Of a DNA stretch of 64,000 nucleotides, positions 53,774 through 61,239 are shown one piece after another (position 1 is the first letter of the stretch; the number at the start of each line of letters is the position of its first letter). Origin of the DNA: Balneola vulgaris DSM 17893. GTDB taxonomy: Bacteria; Bacteroidota; Rhodothermia; Balneolales; Balneolaceae. The stretch lies in contig NZ_AQXH01000001.1 of NCBI RefSeq assembly GCF_000375465.1, forward strand, positions 1,527,338-1,591,337, read 5' to 3'. The notes beneath the pieces are model-generated. The model made no database searches and was not told the DNA's origin. It saw nothing but the letters and a program-made list of their open reading frames with translations. Both the position numbers and the translations under genes were made by a program.

Positions 53774-54778
53774 ATGAAATTAATTATCCCAATGGCGGGT
53801 CGCGGGACACGCGTTCGCCCACATTCCCACACTGTACCCAAACCACTACTTCCTGTTGCAGGAACGATGATCATTGAGAGGTTAGTGGAAACTTTTATTC
53901 GCACCTTAGATCGTAAGATAGAAGAAATTGTTTACATCTTAGGTCCAGACTTTGGGCAAGACATCAAAGACCAACTTACTGAAATGAGTAGCCGGCATAA
54001 TGCTAAGGCAACATTCAGAGTTCAGTTTCCTGCGTTAGGAACAGCCCACGCTGTTGCTTGTGCGAACGAAGATTTGGATGGCGAAGTGATCGTCGCTTTT
54101 GCCGACACCCTCTTTGATAGCAAAGAGAAGTTCAATATTGAAGGGGCTGATAGTGTAATTTGGTTAAAGCGTGTTGAAGACCCATCAAGATTTGGGGTTG
54201 CCGTACATGAAGGCGAAAAAATCACTGGATTCGTTGAAAAGCCTAAAGAGTTTATCTCAGACTTAGCCATCATTGGGGTGTATTATTTCAAAGATGGTCA
54301 AGAATTGAAGCGTCAAGTTAACCGTGTAATGGAAGAAGACATCAAAGGTCCTGGTGGTGAGTATTTCCTTACTGAAGCACTCGACAACATGATCAATGAG
54401 GGCAAAGTTTTTAAAATTGCTACCGTAGATGAGTGGCTCGATTGTGGTACTCTACCCGCTTGGCTTGAAACAACCGGTGAAATTGTAGCTAAAGAAAACC
54501 ACTCTTACGATGCTTCTAAGTTCCCGAACTCAACCATACACCCGCCTGTATTCATCGCCGATGGTGTTACCATTGAAGGCAGTGAAGTTGGCCCACATGT
54601 AAGCATCGAAGCGGGTACTGTTATTAAAAACTCTAAAGTGAGTAATACTATTATTCGTGAAAACGCCCACTTAGAGGACGTACATACAAGCGGTTCTACC
54701 ATTGGAGCACACACCAAGCTTCAAAATGTAAATGGTAAGGTAGATATTGGTGACCACAGCACGCTTGAAATCAAGTAA
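53774..54778 (+). CDS. Sugar-1-phosphate nucleotidyltransferase with left-handed beta-helix tail
   Basis: A 334-residue NTP-transferase. The N-terminal Rossmann domain begins MKLIIPMAGRGTRVRPHSHTVPKPLLPVAG, with the signature GxGTRxxP and the Lys. FGVAVHEGEKITGFVEKP is the usual sugar-binding part. The C-terminal hexapeptide repeat region (about 255-334: STIHPPVFIADGVTIEGSEV, then repeated I/V-x-G/N units) forms a left-handed beta-helix. Relatives make dTDP-, UDP- or GDP-sugars; specificity is open. It diverges from the MurF-like gene across a 119-bp gap. Confidence 0.88.
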   Translation: MKLIIPMAGRGTRVRPHSHTVPKPLLPVAGTMIIERLVETFIRTLDRKIEEIVYILGPDFGQDIKDQLTEMSSRHNAKATFRVQFPALGTAHAVACANEDLDGEVIVAFADTLFDSKEKFNIEGADSVIWLKRVEDPSRFGVAVHEGEKITGFVEKPKEFISDLAIIGVYYFKDGQELKRQVNRVMEEDIKGPGGEYFLTEALDNMINEGKVFKIATVDEWLDCGTLPAWLETTGEIVAKENHSYDASKFPNSTIHPPVFIADGVTIEGSEVGPHVSIEAGTVIKNSKVSNTIIRENAHLEDVHTSGSTIGAHTKLQNVNGKVDIGDHSTLEIK

Positions 54779-54790
54779 ATGCTTTATACT

Positions 54791-54824
54791 AACTAGGCTC
54801 CTATAAAAGAGAGCCTAGTTTTTA
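54791..54824 (+). terminator. Intrinsic terminator of the nucleotidyltransferase gene
   Basis: Perfect 10-bp stem AACTAGGCTC (54791-54800) / GAGCCTAGTT (54811-54820), then TTT. It falls between the transferase gene and the ICMT-like gene. Confidence 0.88.
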
Positions 54825-54841
54825 ATTTCATGGGAGTTGAT

Positions 54842-55309
54842 ATGAATCTTTCGAGTCTAAAACTCAAATTCCTACCCGTCACTGTTGTGGTATTTTGGGG
54901 CGCTTGTATGTATAGCTTAGATCGATTTGTTCCCGCCGCAACTCTCGAAATTCCATACTCAAAGGCAATCGCTTATCTAATTTTAGCCACTGGATTTATT
55001 TTCATAGCGATAGCTGGCATTAACTTTCAGCGTAATTCTACTACTGTAGACCCTTCCAAACCTGATAAGGCAAGCACTCTTGTTCGAACGGGTATATATG
55101 CTTATACACGCAATCCTATGTATGTTGGTATGCTTTTGGCATTAGTTGCTTGGGCTTTTGCGCTATCTAATGTGCTTTCTTTTATACTCATCCCTTTCTT
55201 CATTGAATATATGACTCGCTTCCAAATAAGGCCTGAAGAGGAAATACTCTTAGAGAAATTTGGAAGCGAATTTAAAGACTATTGTAACTCGGTAAGGCGG
55301 TGGATCTAA
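54842..55309 (+). CDS. Isoprenylcysteine carboxyl-methyltransferase-like membrane protein (ICMT/PEMT family)
   Basis: A roughly 155-residue membrane protein with about four helices. The conserved C-terminal half reads YTRNPMYVGMLLALVAW, then PEEEILLEKFGSEFKDYCNSVRRWI, the ICMT/phospholipid-methyltransferase signature that binds SAM and the lipid substrate. I start at ATG 54842 because GGGAG lies 5 bases before it; ATG 54830 would add four residues. The bacterial substrate is unknown. It is alone, between a terminator and a convergent gene. Confidence 0.86.
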   Translation: MNLSSLKLKFLPVTVVVFWGACMYSLDRFVPAATLEIPYSKAIAYLILATGFIFIAIAGINFQRNSTTVDPSKPDKASTLVRTGIYAYTRNPMYVGMLLALVAWAFALSNVLSFILIPFFIEYMTRFQIRPEEEILLEKFGSEFKDYCNSVRRWI

Positions 55310-55312
55310 AGG

Positions 55313-55723
55313 TTATTGAACTACAATAACTGTCGTATCCGAAACATCTGAGTATCCAATCAATTCTGACCTTAGTATATAAGAACCAGAAATAGAATCA
55401 GGAATCCATTCTTCTTTTATTTCAAAGACTTTTACTTCCTCGGGTTGTAGGGTAAATGAAGTTAGAGCGGCCGTACACCCAGTATTAGATTCTGAATCAT
55501 AAGCTGTATTTCCTTCATCATCTAGCAGAACAAACTTCACTTGACACCCTGAGGTAAAATTAAATTCAACGGATTCACTTCCTGTATTAGTTACAGAAAA
55601 TATTACCTCACGAGGAGATTCAGACACCCTGAGTTCGCCTTCAACATCACTAAGGTTTGTATTTGAAACGGAACACGCAAAGAGTAGCGTGCCTAATAGA
55701 ATAGCAGCTATTTTAGTATGCAT
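55313..55723 (-). CDS. Small lipoprotein with BsuPI-like domain
   Basis: A 136-residue protein with lipobox LLFAC (Cys17), so likely lipid-anchored. The mature part is beta-rich: VIFSVTNTGSESVEFNFTSG, Cys-QVKFVLLDDEGNTAYDSES, then LQPEEVKVFEIKEEWIP and GSYILRSELIGYSD, matching the Ig-like fold of the BsuPI intracellular-proteinase-inhibitor domain (PF12690-like). Two mature Cys could form a disulfide in the periplasm. Function is unknown; inhibitor activity is not implied. It starts 61 bp upstream of the universal stress protein end, on the same strand. Confidence 0.75.
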   Translation of the reverse strand: MHTKIAAILLGTLLFACSVSNTNLSDVEGELRVSESPREVIFSVTNTGSESVEFNFTSGCQVKFVLLDDEGNTAYDSESNTGCTAALTSFTLQPEEVKVFEIKEEWIPDSISGSYILRSELIGYSDVSDTTVIVVQ

Positions 55724-55738
55724 AAATAGATCAATGTG

Positions 55739-55797
55739 TTGTTAAAGTAACTTTACGTTGAACGCTTCAACATATTGCGTAATGTTACTTTACAACA
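55739..55797. repeat. Nested inverted repeats downstream of the usp gene
   Basis: Outer arms GTTGTTAAAGTAAC (55739-55752) and GTTACTTTACAAC (55785-55797) differ by one missing base. Between them is a second perfect hairpin GTTGAA-CGC-TTCAAC (55758-55772). The left arm also overlaps a 13-bp palindrome TAAAGT-A-ACTTTA. The right arm runs into the usp stop codon. It could be a structured 3' end or a regulatory site for the lipoprotein gene; there is no T-run. Confidence 0.55.
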
Positions 55798-56192
55798 GTA
55801 ATCACACCATGAAATTTATCAATGATGTAGTTACTAATGCCTCCAGGATCTTTCGAGTTTACATCCCATTTGAAATCTGCACCACCAATTAGAATATGAT
55901 CACACTCCAATTCTTTGGCTGTTTCAACTATGGTTGCGCCAGGCTCGCCCACTTTTACTGTTAAATCTGGGTCAAATTCAGGTCCACTATGCTCTTCAAA
56001 TAGAAACTTAGCCATTTCTACGATGCCTTTAGCTGTATCTTCACTTTCTTTTGAGTCGGCCACAACTAATATCGTAACCCTTGGGCGTTCCTTAAGCATT
56101 GCGCTTAACATCCCTGCATGTTTTACAGCTTCGCTTGCATATTTTGAACCGTTGGTGGCAATAAGCCAATTTGTAGGAAATTCCATATTCAA
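55785..56192 (-). CDS. Universal stress protein (UspA-like)
   Basis: A 135-residue single Usp domain: NWLIATNGSKYASEAVKHAGM, then VTILVVAD, the helical middle with LFEEHSGPEFDPDLTVKVGEPGATIVETAKELECDHILIGG, and a final IIDKFHGVITVVK strand. The C-terminal ATP loop (usually G-x2-G-x9-G-S/T) is degenerate here (GGADFKWDVNSKDPGGISN), so nucleotide binding is doubtful. Role in stress survival is inferred from the family. It is transcribed with the lipoprotein gene or alone; the gap contains an inverted repeat. Confidence 0.83.
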   Translation of the reverse strand: MNMEFPTNWLIATNGSKYASEAVKHAGMLSAMLKERPRVTILVVADSKESEDTAKGIVEMAKFLFEEHSGPEFDPDLTVKVGEPGATIVETAKELECDHILIGGADFKWDVNSKDPGGISNYIIDKFHGVITVVK

Positions 56193-56282
56193 ATTATTTT
56201 GTTAAAAGCTCTGAAATAGAGTTCGGATAATTTTCAAAAACTAAGGTCTGAAAGCAACACTTAATAATGTTATCTTTTCCTC

Positions 56283-57722
56283 ATGAAATTTGAGCATCAC
56301 ATTCCTGAGTCTCACCAAAGAGTTTTTGAGGTTATTAGTAAATCTGCCAAGGATCTTAACCAGCCTGTATACGTTGTAGGGGGTTATGTACGAGATTACT
56401 ATCTAGACAGACTTAAAGAAACAGACCCTGACCTTGATTTTGTTACGATTGGGTCGGGAATATCTTTAGCCGAAAAAGTTCATCAAGCACTCGAAGGTTC
56501 GCACTTATCCGTATTTAAACAGTTTGGTACAGCTTTAGTTAAGGCTGGCGATCTCGAACTCGAATTTGTTGGAGCACGAAAGGAAAGCTACCGTCGTGAT
56601 TCTCGCAAGCCTATTGTTGAAGATGGAACTTTAGAAGACGACCAACTCCGAAGAGACCTAACCATTAACGCGCTATCATGGTCGTTAAACGCTGAAGATT
56701 ATGGCACGCTCATCGACCCATTTGGAGGTATTCAGGATCTTAAAAACAAGATAATTCGCACGCCTGTTGATCCTGAGCAGACCTTTAGTGACGATCCGTT
56801 GAGAATGCTACGTGCCATTCGCTTTGCGAATCAGTTGAAGTTTGAGATTGACCCTGTCACCTATGAAGCCATTAAAGAGATGGCACCTCGGCTCGATATC
56901 ATCTCCAAAGAGCGAATCATCACCGAGCTGAATAAAATCATCATGACCGATAAGCCATCCATCGGTTTTACCCATTTATTCCATACAGGGTTGCTTAAGC
57001 AGTTCTTCCCGCAGATGCATAAGCTACAAGGTGTAAAGGAAGTAAACGGACATTTACATAAAGACAACTTCTGGCACACACTTCAGGTTCTGGATAATGT
57101 TGTAGAATACGGAGGAGATTTATGGCTCCGTTGGGCAGCCATACTGCATGATATCGCCAAACCTCCAACCCAGCGCTACCAAGAAGGAGTTGGCTGGACT
57201 TTCCATGGACATGATGCCTTAGGTGCAAAATGGACCAAAGGCATATTTCGCCAGCTTGGGTTACCACTAGATGAGCGTATGCGCTATGTTCGAAAGCTAG
57301 TTCGACTACACCTGCGCCCTATCGCCTTAGTGAGTGAAATTGTAAGTGATAGTGCAGTACGTCGTTTGATTTATGAAGCTGGAGATGACATCGATGACCT
57401 CATGACCTTATGCCGCGCAGATATTACGAGCAAGAATGAGAATAAAGTGGAGCGCTTTCAAGAAAACTTCAACATTGTTGAAAAGAAGATTAAGGAAGTA
57501 GAGAAAAAAGACCGCATCCGAAATTGGAAGAATCCTCTATCTGGCGAAGAAATTATGGAAGCCTTAGAGATAAAGCCCGGTAAAATTATTGGAGACATTA
57601 AAGATCTCGTTAAAGAAGCGATTCTGAATGGAGAGATACCCAATAATAAAGAAGCGGCTTATGAGTATATGATGGAGAACAAAAGCAAAATTTTAGAATC
57701 AGAAAAAGAAAAGCAGAAGTAG
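56283..57722 (+). CDS. CCA tRNA nucleotidyltransferase / poly(A) polymerase family protein with HD domain
   Basis: A 479-residue class II nucleotidyltransferase. The head domain has YVVGGYVRDYYL and the catalytic DPDLDF (Asp pair), then RRDLTINALSW, the neck RFANQLKFEIDP, and an HD domain with RWAAILHDIAKP. This layout (NTP transferase head plus HD) is shared by CCA-adding and A-adding enzymes, and the exact activity cannot be told by eye. A candidate TATCTTTT promoter-like element lies just before the ATG (56270-56277). It is 10 bp upstream of ispE, so the two are likely co-transcribed. Confidence 0.9.
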   Translation: MKFEHHIPESHQRVFEVISKSAKDLNQPVYVVGGYVRDYYLDRLKETDPDLDFVTIGSGISLAEKVHQALEGSHLSVFKQFGTALVKAGDLELEFVGARKESYRRDSRKPIVEDGTLEDDQLRRDLTINALSWSLNAEDYGTLIDPFGGIQDLKNKIIRTPVDPEQTFSDDPLRMLRAIRFANQLKFEIDPVTYEAIKEMAPRLDIISKERIITELNKIIMTDKPSIGFTHLFHTGLLKQFFPQMHKLQGVKEVNGHLHKDNFWHTLQVLDNVVEYGGDLWLRWAAILHDIAKPPTQRYQEGVGWTFHGHDALGAKWTKGIFRQLGLPLDERMRYVRKLVRLHLRPIALVSEIVSDSAVRRLIYEAGDDIDDLMTLCRADITSKNENKVERFQENFNIVEKKIKEVEKKDRIRNWKNPLSGEEIMEALEIKPGKIIGDIKDLVKEAILNGEIPNNKEAAYEYMMENKSKILESEKEKQK

Positions 57723-57732
57723 GATAGCAATT

Positions 57733-58617
57733 ATGAAAGACCTTTGGATTTCAAATTCATATGCTAAAATAAATTTAGGATTGAATGTATTAGAACGTCT
57801 AGAAAACGGCTATCACACTATTGAAACAGGGTTCTGTTTCATCGAATGGGCCGACCGATTTGAAGTAACACCTTCAAGCCGAAATAGCCTAACCATGAGT
57901 GATGAAAAAATTCCTATTGATGACACCAACCTCATAGTAAAGGCAATCAAATTACTGGAGGCCGAAGCTGGGCTTAAAGATCAGTTTCACATTAAAGTAG
58001 AAAAGAACATCCCCGCGGGCGCAGGCTTAGGGGGTGGAAGTAGCAATGCTGCTACAACGCTTCGCATGATTAACAAGATTGCCAACTTAGGTTTAGAGAC
58101 CTCACAGCTAATTGAATTCGGGAAAAAACTAGGTGCTGATGTCCCTTTCTTTATCGAAGGACAGGCAGGTTTCGCAACAGGCTTAGGCACCGAAATTGAG
58201 CCGCTCGATTTGCAAACCGACGCTTGGGTAGTTACCGTGTTTCCAGGGATACCTAGCAGTACCCCCGAGGCGTATCAGTATTGTGAACCAAATGCAGAGC
58301 CTGAATTCTCTTTAAAAACGGTTCTGCTTGAAGAAGACGTGGAAGAATGGCAATATCTTGTGATTAATGATCTAGAGGCCGCCGTCTTCCCGCGCATTGA
58401 ATTAGTGGGTAACATAAAAGATCAGTTTTACGAATTTGGGGCTAGCTATGCGTCCATGAGTGGAAGTGGCTCTAGTGTTTTTGGTATTTACGAGCAGGAC
58501 TTCGTAGCTATTCATGCTTATGATTCTTTTAGAAAGTTAGGTTTTGAAGCAAACTTAACACGACCTAAGTTCTCCCCTGATCTAGGTATTTATAAAAAAC
58601 AGATCGACACCTATTAA
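57733..58617 (+). CDS. ispE: 4-diphosphocytidyl-2-C-methyl-D-erythritol kinase
   Basis: Fourth step of the MEP isoprenoid pathway, phosphorylating CDP-ME. The 294-residue GHMP kinase shows SYAKINLGLNVLERLENGYH, the ATP motif IPAGAGLGGGSSNAA (about 92-106) and the late MSGSGSSVFGIY motif 3. An AGGA site precedes the ATG. It lies 10 bp after the CCA-type gene. Products feed lipid carriers and tRNA modification by MiaA in this same window. Confidence 0.95.
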   Translation: MKDLWISNSYAKINLGLNVLERLENGYHTIETGFCFIEWADRFEVTPSSRNSLTMSDEKIPIDDTNLIVKAIKLLEAEAGLKDQFHIKVEKNIPAGAGLGGGSSNAATTLRMINKIANLGLETSQLIEFGKKLGADVPFFIEGQAGFATGLGTEIEPLDLQTDAWVVTVFPGIPSSTPEAYQYCEPNAEPEFSLKTVLLEEDVEEWQYLVINDLEAAVFPRIELVGNIKDQFYEFGASYASMSGSGSSVFGIYEQDFVAIHAYDSFRKLGFEANLTRPKFSPDLGIYKKQIDTY

Positions 58618-58676
58618 ATAGAATCGTGTTACAAGTTTTCGGACCTGTTAGCGCCTAATACGCTAAATTATTTGCA

Positions 58677-59258
58677 GTGGAGGAATCGTCATTCATACAT
58701 AAACTTAGAAGTCGTGATCGAAGTGCATTCAATCAATTGGTTGAAGAGTACAAAGATCAGATTATGAGTGTATGCTATGGGTTCTTAAAAGATGAAAATG
58801 ACGCAGAAGACCTCACTCAAGAAGTATTTGTAGAAGTATATCGTACGATTTCAAAGTTCAAAGAAGAGTCTACATTATATACGTGGATGTATCGTATTGC
58901 CGTTAGCAAATCATTAGACGAACTCAAAAAAAGAAGAAGTCTAAAACGTGCCGCTTTCTTCGAAAAGCGCGTTCGCTCGGAAGCAGCTGATCTTGAAATG
59001 AGCATGAAAGAAAGTCCAGATGCTTCCCCTGAAGAAGCTCTTCTCCAAAAACAGCAACAACAGTTTATCCATGATTGTTTAGAAGAACTGCCTGAAACGC
59101 AACGGATTGCATTTACTCTTAGCCAAAGTGATGGAGTGAGCTACAAAGAAATTGCTGAAATCATGGATCGTAGTTTGTCGAGTATTGAAAGTTTAGTACA
59201 CCGAAGTAAGAAAAACCTTCGAAACATCATGGAAGCCAACTATGAAAAATATTTCTAA
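58677..59258 (+). CDS. ECF-type RNA polymerase sigma factor
   Basis: A 193-residue sigma-70 family protein. Region 2 is RDRSAFNQLVEEYKDQIMSVCYGF, then DAEDLTQEVFVEVYRT and LYTWMYRIAVSKSLDELKKR (promoter -10 recognition). Region 4 is LPETQRIAFTLSQSDGVSYKEIAEIM, then LSSIESLVHRSKKNLRN (promoter -35 helix-turn-helix). Region 3 is absent, as in ECF factors. GTG start at 58677 (59 bp after ispE). It is followed by a single-pass membrane protein and a Spy-like sensor, an arrangement that suggests envelope or metal control. Confidence 0.9.
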   Translation: MEESSFIHKLRSRDRSAFNQLVEEYKDQIMSVCYGFLKDENDAEDLTQEVFVEVYRTISKFKEESTLYTWMYRIAVSKSLDELKKRRSLKRAAFFEKRVRSEAADLEMSMKESPDASPEEALLQKQQQQFIHDCLEELPETQRIAFTLSQSDGVSYKEIAEIMDRSLSSIESLVHRSKKNLRNIMEANYEKYF

Positions 59259-59310
59259 TCATGCACAAGTTTTTACAAGGAACTTCGCCTAATGGTATAA
59301 TTGCTCTATT

Positions 59311-59640
59311 ATGAAATCAAAGAACAACATATCTGCACACCTTGATGAGATGATGAACGAGGCTTCGAACCCTCAAAAAGTTCATGTATCCGATCAATTT
59401 CTGGATCATTTAAACACTCGTTTAGATGCTATAGATTCTCAAAGTGCTCCACAAACAGCTCGCATTTTTACACTTACTGAGTTTAAAAAATACGCTGCTG
59501 TATTCATCATTTTGATGCTAAATGTAGCCGTACTTTGGTTTGTTAATTCACAATCTTCAGTAGATACTTCAGATGAAATCGTTGAATTTGCTGATGAGTA
59601 TTTCCCTGATTACAGTATCACTCTTACGTCTTTGGAGTAA
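59311..59640 (+). CDS. Single-pass membrane protein, candidate anti-sigma factor
   Basis: A 109-residue protein: a polar N-terminal part of about 57 residues with a helix (HLDEMMNEASNP) and VSDQFLDHLNTRLDAI, a single membrane helix near 60-78 (KKYAAVFIILMLNVAVLWFV), and an acidic C-terminal tail of about 30 residues facing the periplasm. This is the size and topology of CnrY-type anti-sigma proteins, which hold an ECF factor by a short cytoplasmic helix. Sequence similarity is not visible by eye; the role is inferred from its place between a sigma and a Spy-like gene. Confidence 0.6.
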   Translation: MKSKNNISAHLDEMMNEASNPQKVHVSDQFLDHLNTRLDAIDSQSAPQTARIFTLTEFKKYAAVFIILMLNVAVLWFVNSQSSVDTSDEIVEFADEYFPDYSITLTSLE

Positions 59641-59642
59641 CT

Positions 59643-60134
59643 ATGAGCTTTTTTGAAAAGAAAAAATTTACGATCGCGACCATCAGCATACTTGTTGTTC
59701 TCAACCTTGTACTGATTTCATTCTTGACCATCCCAGAGCTAAAAAATAACCGCTCTAAAGATCGATACCGCACTTACGATCACGCCGCTTATTTAGCCAA
59801 GAAGCTAGAATTCACTGAGGCACAAACGGCTGAATTGCGTGAGGTTATGAGTGGGCATAGAACAGAATTAAATGCCGTAAAAAAGGAAATGAACGCAAAA
59901 CGTTCTGAGCTGTATGCAAAGTTACGCGAACCTCAAGATGACTCAGTATCCATTGAGGAACTTACGGGTGAAATTGGGTTTTTGGCTGGGCAAATAGAAC
60001 AAATCAATTTCGATTATTTCATGAATGTTCGTGCTTTATGTAGTCCAGAACAACTTGATAAGCTAGATCAACTGATGCGCCGCATGATGAAAAGTCGGTC
60101 TTCACCTAGCACTCCACAAAAAGGGCGAAAGTAA
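59643..60134 (+). CDS. Spy/CnrX-like periplasmic heavy-metal sensor protein
   Basis: A 163-residue protein with one N-terminal membrane helix (about 9-30) and a helical periplasmic part. Family-type LTxxQ-like elements are seen as LEFTEAQTAELREVM (55-69) and LCSPEQLDKLDQLM (132-145). The middle is long, basic and acidic (MNAKRSELYAKL), typical of the four-helix Spy/CpxP/CnrX fold. Candidate metal ligands are His47, His72 and Cys133. In CnrYXH, CnrX senses Ni/Co and releases the sigma factor. Here the gene follows the anti-sigma candidate by 2 bp. Confidence 0.72.
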   Translation: MSFFEKKKFTIATISILVVLNLVLISFLTIPELKNNRSKDRYRTYDHAAYLAKKLEFTEAQTAELREVMSGHRTELNAVKKEMNAKRSELYAKLREPQDDSVSIEELTGEIGFLAGQIEQINFDYFMNVRALCSPEQLDKLDQLMRRMMKSRSSPSTPQKGRK

Positions 60135-60222
60135 TTCTACTTTAAGCCCATCTGATAGTATTCGTTTTTTGTGAATTTGGCGTACTTTAGAGTCACTCGT
60201 TAAACCCTAGTGTAACTATTTT

Positions 60223-61158
60223 ATGCAAGCTGACTCAACTGCCACTTCTTCAACAGAATCATATTCATTATCAGATGTATATGATTATTTAGCACAGATT
60301 TTTGAAACTACGTTATTTGAAGTAAAAGACACTCCTGTAACCCTTTTCTCTATCTTCATCTTTATCCTATTCATTGTAGGATTTTCTTTTTTGGCTTCCT
60401 CGCTGAAAAAGCTTCTCAACAAAAAAGTACTTCCACGCTTTATTAGCGATCCCGGATTACGTTTCACCCTTTCACGGATTACCCAATACATCGTCCTAAT
60501 TGCCGGTGTGTTAGTTTCTTTTCAATTCATTGGGGTTGACTTAACTGGGTTGGCGGTCATCTTTGGTTTCCTTTCTGTGGGTATTGGTTTTGGCTTACAG
60601 AATGTGACGTCCAATTTTATCTCAGGTCTTATTGTCTTGTTTGAACGCCCTATTAGTATTGGCGATCGAGTGTTGGTGAATGGTATTGAAGGTGATGTAC
60701 AAGAAATCAATATTCGATCTACCACGGTTCGATCATTGAATAATATTTCCATCATTGTGCCGAATTCAGAGTTTATCTCAAAAGATGTAGTGAACTACTC
60801 CTATGGCGACCCTACTTATCGATTGGTGCTCGATGTGGGAGTTTCATACAGCTCCGATCTTGATTTGGTTATTAAAGCCCTAAATGAAGTAGCGGAAGAA
60901 TGTGATAGGATTTTAAAAACACCAAAGCATGACGTCCATTTACGTTCTTTTGGCGATTCAGCTTGGGATATGAAGCTTTTGGTATGGGTAGCTAATGTAA
61001 AAGACCACTACTCCATTCTTAATGAATTAAACCAAGCCATTGTAAGAAAGTTTAGAGAGTATGATATCGAGATTCCTTTCCCTCAAAGAGATCTTAACTT
61101 TCGCAATGCCATGCCAAGTTCTACTACTGAGGGCACTCAAGAAAAGTCTGAAGGCTAA
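60223..61158 (+). CDS. MscS-family mechanosensitive channel
   Basis: A 311-residue protein with about three membrane helices (near 40-65, 85-105, 115-140), then the conserved pore-to-beta segment FGFLSVGIGFGLQNVTSNFISGLIVLFERPISIGDRV (about 120-156), in which the glycine/alanine-rich helix is the TM3 pore. The cytoplasmic beta/alpha-beta domain follows (NIRSTTVRSLNNISIIVPNSEFIS, then the late IEIPFPQRDL). These channels open under membrane tension and release osmolytes. The gene is alone, ended by a bidirectional terminator. Confidence 0.93.
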   Translation: MQADSTATSSTESYSLSDVYDYLAQIFETTLFEVKDTPVTLFSIFIFILFIVGFSFLASSLKKLLNKKVLPRFISDPGLRFTLSRITQYIVLIAGVLVSFQFIGVDLTGLAVIFGFLSVGIGFGLQNVTSNFISGLIVLFERPISIGDRVLVNGIEGDVQEINIRSTTVRSLNNISIIVPNSEFISKDVVNYSYGDPTYRLVLDVGVSYSSDLDLVIKALNEVAEECDRILKTPKHDVHLRSFGDSAWDMKLLVWVANVKDHYSILNELNQAIVRKFREYDIEIPFPQRDLNFRNAMPSSTTEGTQEKSEG

Positions 61159-61186
61159 CGTTTTACTTTACATTATTTATTAAGCA

Positions 61187-61225
61187 TAAAAAAAGCCCTG
61201 ATCGAAATCGACCAGGGCTTTTTAA
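61187..61225. terminator. Bidirectional terminator between the MscS and BNR-repeat genes
   Basis: AAAAAGCCCTG pairs with CAGGGCTTTTT around ATCGAAATCGAC, with A- and T-runs on both sides. It serves the convergent MscS (+) and BNR-repeat (-) genes. Confidence 0.9.
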
Positions 61226-61239
61226 TTTGATAGAACTAA

